Counted from the first letter of the stretch, positions 1 through 6,004 are shown. The stretch: 6,191 nt of DNA from Gammaproteobacteria bacterium (GCA_003645215.1 QNEM01000131.1:1-6191), one strand, 5' to 3'. Translations and numbers: made by a program. Notes: generated by a model from the letters alone, not told the origin.

Positions 1-2
1 AA

Positions 3-815
3 TTTGGCATGATCGGTTCTACTGACAGTCATACCGGTCTGGCTACGGCTGAAGAAGATAACTTCTTTGGTAAACATTCCGGTGGTGAACCAAGCAAGGA
101 TCGCTATACACATCCCATGGCCAAAATGGGTGACAATGAATACAAAGGCTATGCGCCGGTAGCATCGGGTTGGGCCGCAGTTTGGGCTGAAGAAAATACC
201 CGTGCCTCTATTTTTGATGCCATGCAACGCAAGGAAACCTACGCGACTACTGGTAGCCGCATGACAGTGCGATTCTTCGGTGGCTGGGAGTTTGATGATA
301 ATGATGCCAACACCAGATTACCTGCCAAGGCAGGTTATACCAAGGGCATATCAATGGGTGGAGAGTTGGCAGCAGCGCCTGAAGGTAAGACTGTACCAAC
401 ATTCCTTGTTGCCGCATTGAAAGACCCTCTAAGTGGCAATCTTGACCGTATTCAGATCATTAAAGGCTGGATGGATGCCAAGGGCAAGTTACATGAAAAG
501 GTTTATGATGTCGCCTGGTCGGATGATCGTAAACCGGATAGCAAAGGTAAGTTACCATCAGTTGGAAATACTGTAGATGTGACCAATGCCACATGGACTA
601 ACACTATTGGTGACCCTGAGCTCATCACCGTCTGGACAGATCCTGATTTTGATGCGAAACAAAGTGCCTTTTACTATGCACGTGTGATTGAAATTCCAAC
701 ACCACGCTGGACTGCCTACGAGGCCAAGTACTTTAAGATAGAAATGCCGAAGGAAGTTCCGATGATCACGACGGAACGAGCTTATACCTCACCTATCTGG
801 TATACGCCAAAGTAA
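3..815 (+). CDS. DUF3604 family protein (PHP-like), C-terminal part, 5' end outside window
   Basis: The reading frame is open from the first complete codon (Phe at 3-5), so the Met at 9-11 is internal and the true start lies upstream. About 270 residues are visible, whereas the family usually has roughly 600-700. Family hallmarks seen are the opening FGMIGSTDSHTGL, whose D-x-H would be a late metal-binding motif of the PHP-like fold, then SMGGEL, the DPLSGNLDRIQIIKGW stretch, QSAFYYARVIEIPTPRW, and a C-terminus of RAYTSPIWYTP. DUF3604 proteins resemble PHP-domain metal-dependent phosphoesterases, but I know of no established substrate. Any signal peptide and the N-terminal metal ligands lie outside the window, so location and activity cannot be judged. 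The gene ends with TAA at 813-815 and is followed by an intrinsic terminator, so it is the last gene of its transcript. The family call is firm; the function is unknown. Confidence 0.9.
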   Translation, partial: FGMIGSTDSHTGLATAEEDNFFGKHSGGEPSKDRYTHPMAKMGDNEYKGYAPVASGWAAVWAEENTRASIFDAMQRKETYATTGSRMTVRFFGGWEFDDNDANTRLPAKAGYTKGISMGGELAAAPEGKTVPTFLVAALKDPLSGNLDRIQIIKGWMDAKGKLHEKVYDVAWSDDRKPDSKGKLPSVGNTVDVTNATWTNTIGDPELITVWTDPDFDAKQSAFYYARVIEIPTPRWTAYEAKYFKIEMPKEVPMITTERAYTSPIWYTPK

Positions 816-851
816 GATTAGGCCAGTAGCAAGATGTTAAAACAAGCTTGG

Positions 852-885
852 CAGACGGGGTGAGAAATCACCTCGTTTGTTTTTT
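852..885 (+). terminator. Rho-independent terminator after the DUF3604 gene
   Basis: The arms 852-863 (CAGACGGGGTGA) and 868-879 (TCACCTCGTTTG) form a 12-bp stem with two G-T wobbles around a GAAA tetraloop. A run of six T follows at 880-885, continuing a T-rich stretch. It sits 36 bp after the stop codon and separates the DUF3604 gene from the toxin-antitoxin promoter downstream. Confidence 0.88.
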
Positions 886-991
886 GTATGATGAAGAAAT
901 TTAATATCTATTTGCTGTTACGTGTACCCCAGCTGTATTTTTAACATCCATCTCATCTTCATTACTTCCCTAAATCGTCCTGAGTATCTGC

Positions 992-1019
992 TTGACAAGG
1001 TTATCATATATGATAACCT
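992..1019 (+). promoter_or_regulatory. Toxin-antitoxin promoter and palindromic operator
   Basis: A consensus -35 box, TTGACA, lies at 992-997. Directly abutting it at 998-1019 is a perfect 22-bp palindrome with half-sites AGGTTATCATA and TATGATAACCT. The palindrome fills the place where the -10 box must lie. Candidate -10 hexamers are TAACCT (1014-1019, 16-bp spacing, poor match) and TATGAT (1009-1014, good match but too close to this -35). The toxin ATG begins 6 bp after the palindrome. Known biology of type II modules with XRE antitoxins makes this the probable site where antitoxin, or the toxin-antitoxin complex, represses its own promoter. The palindrome is directly visible; the binding protein is inferred. 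Confidence 0.8.
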
Positions 1020-1025
1020 CAAGAA

Positions 1026-1346
1026 ATGTCATGGAAGATAACATTCTTCAACATTAAAGTGGAAGAGGGAGTCCTGTCGTTTCCTGATGGGATCCTTGCG
1101 AACTTACTGCACATACTTGAGATGATTGAAGAATTTGGCCCAGCAATCGGAAAACCGCACACTGCGCCAATGGGCGAAGGACTTTTCGAAATAAGAGCAA
1201 AAGGGTTGGAAGGTATAGGACGTGTTCTATTCTGCACAATAAAAGGCAAAGAGATCGTCGTATTACACTCCTTTATCAAGAAAACCCGCAAGACGCCCAA
1301 GAAAGAATTAGACAAGGCCAGAAAGAGACAGAAGGAATTAAAGTGA
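1026..1346 (+). CDS. Type II toxin, phage-derived Gp49-like / DUF891 (RelE/ParE-HigB superfamily)
   Basis: This 106-residue basic protein has the usual family length. It shows the N-terminal MSWKITFFN strand, a helical pair around residues 20-37 (ILANLLHILEMIEEFG), then PHTAPMGEGLFEIRAKG (44-60), a GRVLFCTIKGKEIVVLHSFIKKT core (65-87), and the lysine/arginine-rich tail TPKKELDKARKRQKEL. The EIR (55-57), R66 and HSFIKK (81-86) elements are typical of Gp49-type RelE-like toxins. Relatives are mostly ribosome-dependent mRNA interferases, so this one probably cleaves translated mRNA; that activity is inferred. ATG 1026 gives the standard family N-terminus, and the next Met is residue 33. No Shine-Dalgarno sequence precedes it. 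The cognate antitoxin gene overlaps its stop, giving the toxin-first order of HigBA-type loci. It is complete, with no frameshift. Confidence 0.92.
   Translation: MSWKITFFNIKVEEGVLSFPDGILANLLHILEMIEEFGPAIGKPHTAPMGEGLFEIRAKGLEGIGRVLFCTIKGKEIVVLHSFIKKTRKTPKKELDKARKRQKELK
1332..1336 (+). promoter_or_regulatory. Ribosome binding site of the antitoxin gene
   Basis: AAGGA lies inside the 3' end of the toxin gene, 6 nt before GTG 1343 and 9 nt before ATG 1346. It serves either candidate start, so it does not settle which is used. The toxin gene has no comparable site, which suggests the antitoxin is translated more efficiently. Confidence 0.6.
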
Positions 1347-1651
1347 TGTCCAGACCAGCATTGAAAACATTTAAACAGAAAGCTCTAAAGCGCCCAGGTG
1401 TTCAGAAGAGTTATGTTGAACTTGCGCCAGCGTACGAGCTTAGAAGGAAGCTTGTTTCCCTGCGTCAGAACTCCGGGCTAACTCAAGAAGAAGTTGCTGA
1501 AAAACTGCACACTAACAAGAGTAATATATCTCGTCTTGAAAGTGTTAATTCTACAATATCTCCTAAATTATCAACCATCACTGACTATGCAGAAGCGATC
1601 GGATATGACATTAAGATTGACTTCGTGCCGAAGAAAACAGGACATAAATAA
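1346..1651 (+). CDS. XRE-family antitoxin (HigA-like)
   Basis: This 101-residue protein contains a single helix-turn-helix domain of the Cro/C1 type, about residues 32-86 (LRRKLVSLRQNSGLTQEEVAEKL, then the recognition helix in NKSNISRLES, then SPKLSTITDYAEAIGY). The short N-terminal arm (SRPALKTFKQKAL) and C-terminal strand (DIKIDFVP) are usual in antitoxins paired with Gp49-like toxins, and one or both probably wrap the toxin. It would neutralise the upstream toxin by direct binding and repress the promoter through the palindrome at 998-1019. ATG 1346 overlaps the toxin TGA by 1 nt (TGATG). GTG 1343 is an alternative that adds one Met and overlaps by 4 nt; I prefer ATG because family members usually begin M-S-K/R-P. 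It converges on ybiT with a 42-bp gap and no clear terminator between. Confidence 0.92.
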   Translation: MSRPALKTFKQKALKRPGVQKSYVELAPAYELRRKLVSLRQNSGLTQEEVAEKLHTNKSNISRLESVNSTISPKLSTITDYAEAIGYDIKIDFVPKKTGHK

Positions 1652-1693
1652 GGGTAAGTCGCGGACTGTTCAGAAGCGTAACCGCTGAAAGAA

Positions 1694-3310
1694 TTATTGA
1701 ACCGCCTGCAGCTTATCCAGTTCGATTCCCTGACTGTGGAGATACTCATCATAGCTGCCCTTGAAATCAATCACGCCATGTGGTGTGAGTTCTATAATAC
1801 GGGTAGCCAGTGATGACACAAATTCACGATCATGACTGACAAAGATCAGGGTGCCTGCATAATTATCCAGGGCAAGGTTGAGGGATTCGATAGATTCCAT
1901 ATCCAGGTGGTTGGTTGGTTCATCCATGAGCAGGATATTTGGTGTTTGTAGCATGAGTTTTCCGAACAGCATGCGACCTTCTTCTCCACCGGAGATGACC
2001 TTGACAGATTTTTTACCTTCATCACTGGAGAACAGTAATCTGCCCAATGTGCCACGAATTACCTGTTCATCATCAGATGCCTTGCCCCATTGAATCATCC
2101 AGTCAAACAAGGTCATGTCTTTTTCAAATTCACCGGCATGTTCCTGTGCGAAATATCCAATGGCAGAATTTTCAGACCATTTGATCTGACCACTGTCTGC
2201 TTCAACTTCGTTTACCAGGCAATTTAACAAGGTCGTTTTGCCAATGCCATTCGGGCCAATAACCGCGACACGTTCACCGACTTCTATATTCAGTTTAAGA
2301 TCGCTGAATAGAGGGCTTTCATCAAAGCTTTTTGTCAGTCCTTCTACTTCCAGGGCCAGGCGATACAATTTCTTGTCTTGCTCAAACCTGATGTAAGGGC
2401 TGACACGACTGGAAGGTTTAATATCTTCCAGTTGAATTTTATCAATCTGTCTGGCGCGTGAGGTTGCCTGTTTTGCTTTTGATGCGTTGGCAGAGAAACG
2501 ACTGACAAAGGTTTGTAGTTCTGCAATCTGTGCTTTTTTCTTGGCGTTATTCGATAGCATTCTTTCCCTTACCTGGGTTGATGCAATCATGTAATCATCA
2601 TAATTACCCGGGTAGACCCTGACTTCTCCATAGTCCATATCAGCAATATGCGTACAAACACTGTTGAGGAAATGGCGATCATGAGAAATTATAATCATGG
2701 TGCTCTTGCGCTCGTTGATGACGTCCTCTAACCAGCGGATGGTGTTGATATCCAGGTTGTTGGTGGGCTCGTCGAGTAGCAATATATCCGGATCAGCAAA
2801 CAATGCCTGTGCCAGTAACACACGAAGTTTCCAGCCGGGCGCTATTTCACTCATCAATCCTTCGTGTTGTTCAATGGCAATGCCTACACCCAGTAACAAT
2901 TCTCCAGCACGTGCTTCGGCACTGTAACCATCCATCTCACCAAACTCGCCTTCCAGTTCTGCGACCTTCATGCCTTCTTCTTCAGTCATGTTTTCCAGGG
3001 CATATATTCTTTCGCGTTCAACCTTTATTTCCCAGAGTTCGGCATGTCCCATAATGACGGTATCCAGAACGGTAAATTCTTCAAAAGCAAATTGGTCCTG
3101 TCGCAGCTGACCAATACGTTCATTGGGATCTGTTGAAAAATTTCCGGAGCTGGCTTCCTGTTCACTACCAAGGATTTTCATGAACGTGGATTTGCCACAG
3201 CCATTGGCGCCAATCAGGCCATAACGATGGCCTTCACCGAATTTAACTGAAACGTTTTCAAACAGGGGTTTAGCCCCGAATTGCATGGTGAGATTTGCTG
3301 TTGTGATCAA
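1694..3310 (-). CDS. ybiT: ABC-F family ATPase YbiT
   Basis: This is a soluble ABC-F protein with two nucleotide-binding domains and no membrane segments, 538 residues from the chosen start (E. coli YbiT is about 530). Domain 1 has Walker A GANGCGKST (34-42), a degenerate signature in APGWKLRVLLAQAL (157-170), and Walker B LLLDEPTNNLD (177-187) followed by SHDRHF. A charged helical linker (about 240-305) includes AKKKAQIAELQTFVSRFSAN. Domain 2 has Walker A GPNGIGKTT (352-360), signature ISGGEEGR (439-446), and Walker B LLMDEPTNHLD (460-470) followed by SHDREF. ABC-F proteins bind the ribosomal E site and act on P-site tRNA to relieve stalled translation. YbiT's exact role is less settled than that of EttA. 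The TTG start at 3310 gives MITTANLTMQF, matching family N-termini; GTG at 3352 would add 14 unconserved residues. No strong Shine-Dalgarno sequence precedes either start. Confidence 0.95.
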   Translation of the reverse strand: MITTANLTMQFGAKPLFENVSVKFGEGHRYGLIGANGCGKSTFMKILGSEQEASSGNFSTDPNERIGQLRQDQFAFEEFTVLDTVIMGHAELWEIKVERERIYALENMTEEEGMKVAELEGEFGEMDGYSAEARAGELLLGVGIAIEQHEGLMSEIAPGWKLRVLLAQALFADPDILLLDEPTNNLDINTIRWLEDVINERKSTMIIISHDRHFLNSVCTHIADMDYGEVRVYPGNYDDYMIASTQVRERMLSNNAKKKAQIAELQTFVSRFSANASKAKQATSRARQIDKIQLEDIKPSSRVSPYIRFEQDKKLYRLALEVEGLTKSFDESPLFSDLKLNIEVGERVAVIGPNGIGKTTLLNCLVNEVEADSGQIKWSENSAIGYFAQEHAGEFEKDMTLFDWMIQWGKASDDEQVIRGTLGRLLFSSDEGKKSVKVISGGEEGRMLFGKLMLQTPNILLMDEPTNHLDMESIESLNLALDNYAGTLIFVSHDREFVSSLATRIIELTPHGVIDFKGSYDEYLHSQGIELDKLQAVQ

Positions 3311-3386
3311 TGGTCTAGTCCGTCTGTGTAAAAATGCGGCGCATTGTCTCACAAAGTGGCCTGTTTGTGCAGTGCAATGTACAGGC
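3311..3386 (-). promoter_or_regulatory. Possible structured 5' leader of ybiT
   Basis: Two inverted repeats precede the TTG start of ybiT. The outer one pairs GCCTGT (3359-3364) with ACAGGC (3381-3386) around a 16-nt loop. The inner one, read on the - strand, is AATGC-GCC-GCATT (3333-3345), followed at once by more T residues, like a very short intrinsic terminator. They could form an attenuator or an operator, or be chance. No promoter with good -35 and -10 boxes could be assigned for ybiT, although the AT-rich stretch near 3421-3450 is the likeliest place. Confidence 0.3.
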
Positions 3387-3544
3387 TTTCAGGATATTTA
3401 TTCTTCCCGGATTTGTGGTTTTTATGATACATAATGCATAAATAATATTGGTTTTGGCGGGGGAAAGTTGGACAATGGTTCACAATGATGTGATTGGGCA
3501 AAACATGATTAACTGATACCAGGTTTTAGGGCGAAATACTGATT

Positions 3545-4753
3545 ATGACTAGAGAAAAAACGGATATTTCACAACTCATTACCAAGGCAAAGAAAGGTAA
3601 TCTGACTGCGCAATTAACACTTGCAGGCATTTATGAAGAGGGCCTGGGAGAAACGCAGAATTTTGGCCTGGCTGCGCGTTGGTTTTTAAAGGCAGCCAAG
3701 CAGGGCTTTGCCAAGGCCCAGGCAATCGTCGGTGAAAAATATATGCTCGGCCATGGTGTTGAACAGGATTATGAAAAGGCAATATTCTGGCTGAATAAAG
3801 CGGCAGTTCAAAATGAGACGGATGCTATGGCGAATCTTGCCTGGTGTTTCCAGAATGGTCTTGGGGTCGAGCAAGACTATGAAAAGGCACTTCAATATTT
3901 TCAAAAAGCAGCCAGGTTTGGGCATGTGAGCGCGCGTTACAATCTGGGCTATATGTATGCACAGGGGTATGGTGTAAAGCAGGACATTGAGGAGGCACTT
4001 AATTGGTATAAGCGAGCTGCAAAAGAAGGAAATACGAAGGCACAATTGAACATTGGTGCCTTATACGCCGAGGGCATTAGCGTGGAAAGGAATGATATTG
4101 AAGCTGTTGAATGGTACAGGAAGGCATCCAAAGGTGGTTATGACAAAGCGCTCTATAATCTTGGATTGATGTATCTAGAGGGCCGCGGTGTTCCAAAGGA
4201 CATTAATGAGGCCGAAAAACTAATGCGTGAGGCTGCTGTTCAGGGATATTCCCGAGCTCAATATTATTTAGGAACATTCTATTTAAAGGGAACGGGGCTT
4301 AAAAAAGATATTTCTGAAGCACGTTTCTGGATTCAGAAATCTGCAAGGGAGGCTTATGTCAAGGCACAGTATCAGTTAGCCAAGATGATTATGGAAGAGG
4401 CAAGCTGTGAAGGAGACTATACCGATGCATACACCTGGTTTTTCCACGCGGCAGAACAGGGCCATCGTAAAGCGCAATATTACCTGGGGACTTTATATGC
4501 CACAGGCAAAGGTGTAACAAAGGACTATGTGAAGGCCTACAGCTGGTTTTCTGTTGCCATGTCCGCTGAATCCGGAGATGGTGAAACCATTACAGGTGAA
4601 CCCAGGGCCGAGAAAGCCATGAAAAAACTGAAGAAGAATTTCAGCACTGATGAATTGTCTGAAGCGATAGAAGCGGGCGAGGAGTTATCAGGTAACTTAA
4701 GGGATGTGCAACAGAAAAAAGAGTCAGATTCAGCAAAAATGGCTGCTGACTAG
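3545..4753 (+). CDS. Sel1-like repeat (TPR-like) protein
   Basis: This 402-residue protein is almost entirely a Sel1-like solenoid. Nine repeats begin at residues 22, 58, 94, 130, 166, 202, 238, 274 and 310, each exactly 36 residues long. Each fits the pattern A-x-x-x-L-G-x-x-Y-x-x-G-x-G-V-x-x-D-x-x-x-A-x-x-W-x-x-K-A-A-x-x-G, and repeat eight is the most degenerate. Residues 346-402 hold a capping helical segment (about 352-381, AEKAMKKLKKNFSTDELSEAIEAG) and a charged tail. No signal peptide or membrane segment is visible, so a cytoplasmic scaffold or adaptor that binds other proteins is likely; the partner is unknown. ATG 3545 is the only reasonable start, since an in-frame TAG lies at 3527-3529. 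AGGG at 3528-3531 is a distant, weak ribosome binding site. The gene is divergent from ybiT, and its stop overlaps that of the convergent DUF3750 gene. Confidence 0.93.
   Translation: MTREKTDISQLITKAKKGNLTAQLTLAGIYEEGLGETQNFGLAARWFLKAAKQGFAKAQAIVGEKYMLGHGVEQDYEKAIFWLNKAAVQNETDAMANLAWCFQNGLGVEQDYEKALQYFQKAARFGHVSARYNLGYMYAQGYGVKQDIEEALNWYKRAAKEGNTKAQLNIGALYAEGISVERNDIEAVEWYRKASKGGYDKALYNLGLMYLEGRGVPKDINEAEKLMREAAVQGYSRAQYYLGTFYLKGTGLKKDISEARFWIQKSAREAYVKAQYQLAKMIMEEASCEGDYTDAYTWFFHAAEQGHRKAQYYLGTLYATGKGVTKDYVKAYSWFSVAMSAESGDGETITGEPRAEKAMKKLKKNFSTDELSEAIEAGEELSGNLRDVQQKKESDSAKMAAD
3608..4579 (+). repeat. Nine in-frame 108-bp coding units (36-residue Sel1 repeats)
   Basis: The coding sequence carries nine consecutive units of exactly 108 bp with no insertion or deletion between them. 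Conservation is at protein level. Repeats two and three share the octapeptide VEQDYEKA (3758-3781 and 3866-3889), yet their first four codons differ at every third position. The array is therefore old and held by selection, not freshly duplicated. Confidence 0.85.
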
Positions 4754-5526
4754 TTTGTATCGGTAGCGGAACCTAATCTGATAATGCCAAATAATGGTAA
4801 ACGTAATTTTAATGGCCATGTTGTATGAGGTGTGATCCCTAAACCAAAGCTAAGGCTGAGTATATTTATTTCAATCCCTTCAACTGCCGAAATCAGTCCG
4901 CCAAAAAGTCCAAAAAGTGAAAACTGAGTGCCATTGCCACTGGGCGCTGTATCGATAAACCTGCTTCGTGTCATGAAATCCTTACCAATGGCCGTCGGCG
5001 GTAGATCCAGATTCAGTTCAGGTACGGAACGACCGATGTGTGCAATAAAGGTATTACTATTAGGTCCGGGCCATATTTGGTAGGTATTGTGATAAGGGTA
5101 TGATGAGACTGCAGCTTCAATGGAAGATATTATGGCAACAGCATCAGCACCTTTAACTTCACTTAGTATTTTCGGTGAATTACCAAACCAGGATCTGTCA
5201 GGAACATCTTGCTCTTTTACTACAACAGGTAGTCCTCGCCATTTTCGCCAACCGACTACCTGATATACATCATAATTTTCTGCATCTTTATCCTTTGTTG
5301 CAATCCATGTATGTACGGCAAAAAGCCTGCGCCAGCTGAATACACGCGCGGCATAAACCTGAACAATGGCTTCTGCTTCTATTGCAGGGTCGGGTGCAAT
5401 CCCGACACTGGATCGATCTGCGGTTTGCCAATCGGGGGTGAATAAGACATTGGCTGATATTGCGATTGATAAACCTGCGAAAATAAACAGGAATAAAAAC
5501 CGGATTTTCTTAATACCTTTTCTCAT
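4750..5526 (-). CDS. DUF3750 family protein, membrane-anchored or exported
   Basis: This 258-residue protein begins with a basic stretch (MRKGIKKIR) and a hydrophobic segment at about 10-25. That is either an uncleaved anchor or a signal peptide with a possible cleavage site after AIS (22-24), which places the remainder outside the cytoplasmic membrane. DUF3750 hallmarks follow: ADRSSVGIAPDP (36-47), VQVYAARVFSWR (55-66), FAVHTWIA (69-76), PDRSWFGNSP (109-118), YQIWPGPNSNTF (149-160), LDLPPTAIGKDF (173-184), APSGNGTQFSLFGLFG (194-209) and EGIEIN (216-221). I know of no established function for the family. The start at 5526 gives a normal N-terminus, though no clear Shine-Dalgarno sequence precedes it. 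It lies 21 bp after the ytoQ stop in the same direction, so the two are probably co-transcribed. Its TAG interlocks with that of the convergent Sel1 gene. The family call is fairly sure; the role is unknown. Confidence 0.82.
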   Translation of the reverse strand: MRKGIKKIRFLFLFIFAGLSIAISANVLFTPDWQTADRSSVGIAPDPAIEAEAIVQVYAARVFSWRRLFAVHTWIATKDKDAENYDVYQVVGWRKWRGLPVVVKEQDVPDRSWFGNSPKILSEVKGADAVAIISSIEAAVSSYPYHNTYQIWPGPNSNTFIAHIGRSVPELNLDLPPTAIGKDFMTRSRFIDTAPSGNGTQFSLFGLFGGLISAVEGIEINILSLSFGLGITPHTTWPLKLRLPLFGIIRLGSATDTN

Positions 5527-5547
5527 AGTATGTGGCAGCTTATTTAA

Positions 5548-6000
5548 TCAGGATAGTGTGCCATTGATTACATATTTCATAATGCTGACAACCTGCTCAG
5601 GTGTCTCGGCAACTGCAGTAGCGGCACCGTCGACTTCCTTCAAGGCATGGGTTAATTCCGGATCGTGTAGTGTAATAATTGATTTACCTAATGCCGCCGC
5701 ATAGCCCGCATCAAATGCTGCATTCCATTGTTTATATTTGTCACCAAAGCGGACGACGACGACATCTGCATTTTCGATCATGTTACGAATACGAATTGAA
5801 TTAATCCTTGAGGCCTTGTGATCTTTCCAGAAAGGAGCATCTTCAGCACCAAGTATATGATCGCCACAATCATCACTTGATGCGTGGTCAGTGTTTGGTG
5901 ACGTCAGGTTTACAGGAAGGTTCGCGGCCTTCAGACCAGCTTCAATTTTTTCACGCCAGTCGCTGTGGATTTCTCCTGAGAGATAGATATTCCAGTTCAT
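5548..6000 (-). CDS. ytoQ: YtoQ family protein (nucleoside 2-deoxyribosyltransferase-like fold)
   Basis: This 150-residue protein matches the YtoQ family in length and motifs: N-terminal strand and loop IYLSGEIHSDWR (5-16), HILG (48-51), KDHKASRINSIRIRNMIENADVVVVRFG (59-86), KYKQWNAAFDAGYAAALGKSIITLH (88-112), and a short C-terminal helix. The layout resembles the nucleoside 2-deoxyribosyltransferase-like Rossmann fold. Residues 96-106 (FDAGYAAALGK) align with the deoxyribosyltransferase pattern F-E-x-G-Y-A-x-A-L-G-K, with Asp97 where those enzymes have the catalytic Glu. Activity is therefore uncertain and no substrate can be named. No signal peptide is visible, so it is probably cytoplasmic. 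ATG 6000 is supported by a good ribosome binding site at 6005-6009. It is the first gene of a likely two-gene operon with the DUF3750 gene. Confidence 0.88.
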   Translation of the reverse strand: MNWNIYLSGEIHSDWREKIEAGLKAANLPVNLTSPNTDHASSDDCGDHILGAEDAPFWKDHKASRINSIRIRNMIENADVVVVRFGDKYKQWNAAFDAGYAAALGKSIITLHDPELTHALKEVDGAATAVAETPEQVVSIMKYVINGTLS

Positions 6001-6004
6001 GTGT

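Noticed and set aside
9..815. Met at 9-11 as a true start of a 268-residue protein
   Set aside because: The frame continues upstream with FG, the family motif FGxIGSTDSHTG spans this Met, and family proteins are far longer.
1019..1315. 98-codon open frame on the - strand opposite the toxin gene
   Set aside because: It is antisense to a clear Gp49-like toxin, and its residues resemble no family I know.
1661..1686. Possible terminator between the antitoxin and ybiT
   Set aside because: Only a 4-bp stem (AGCG/CGCT) is present, with no T tract in either direction.
1494..1688. 64-codon + strand frame overlapping the antitoxin
   Set aside because: It is the antitoxin's alternate frame; the antitoxin itself has a full helix-turn-helix domain.
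2697..3054. Two + strand open frames inside ybiT
   Set aside because: They are antisense to highly conserved ABC-F sequence and are low-complexity in composition.
3480..3495. CRP-like site near TTCACAATGATGTGA upstream of the Sel1 gene
   Set aside because: The half-sites are in the inverted order and spacing for a hairpin, not the TGTGA-N6-TCACA arrangement of a CRP site.
3686..4045. 119-codon open frame on the - strand inside the Sel1 gene
   Set aside because: The periodic codon pattern of the Sel1 repeats suppresses antisense stops; the product is Cys/Leu/Ile-rich with no recognisable domain.
5366..5704. 112-codon + strand open frame across the DUF3750-ytoQ junction
   Set aside because: It overlaps two well-supported - strand genes and shows no family features.
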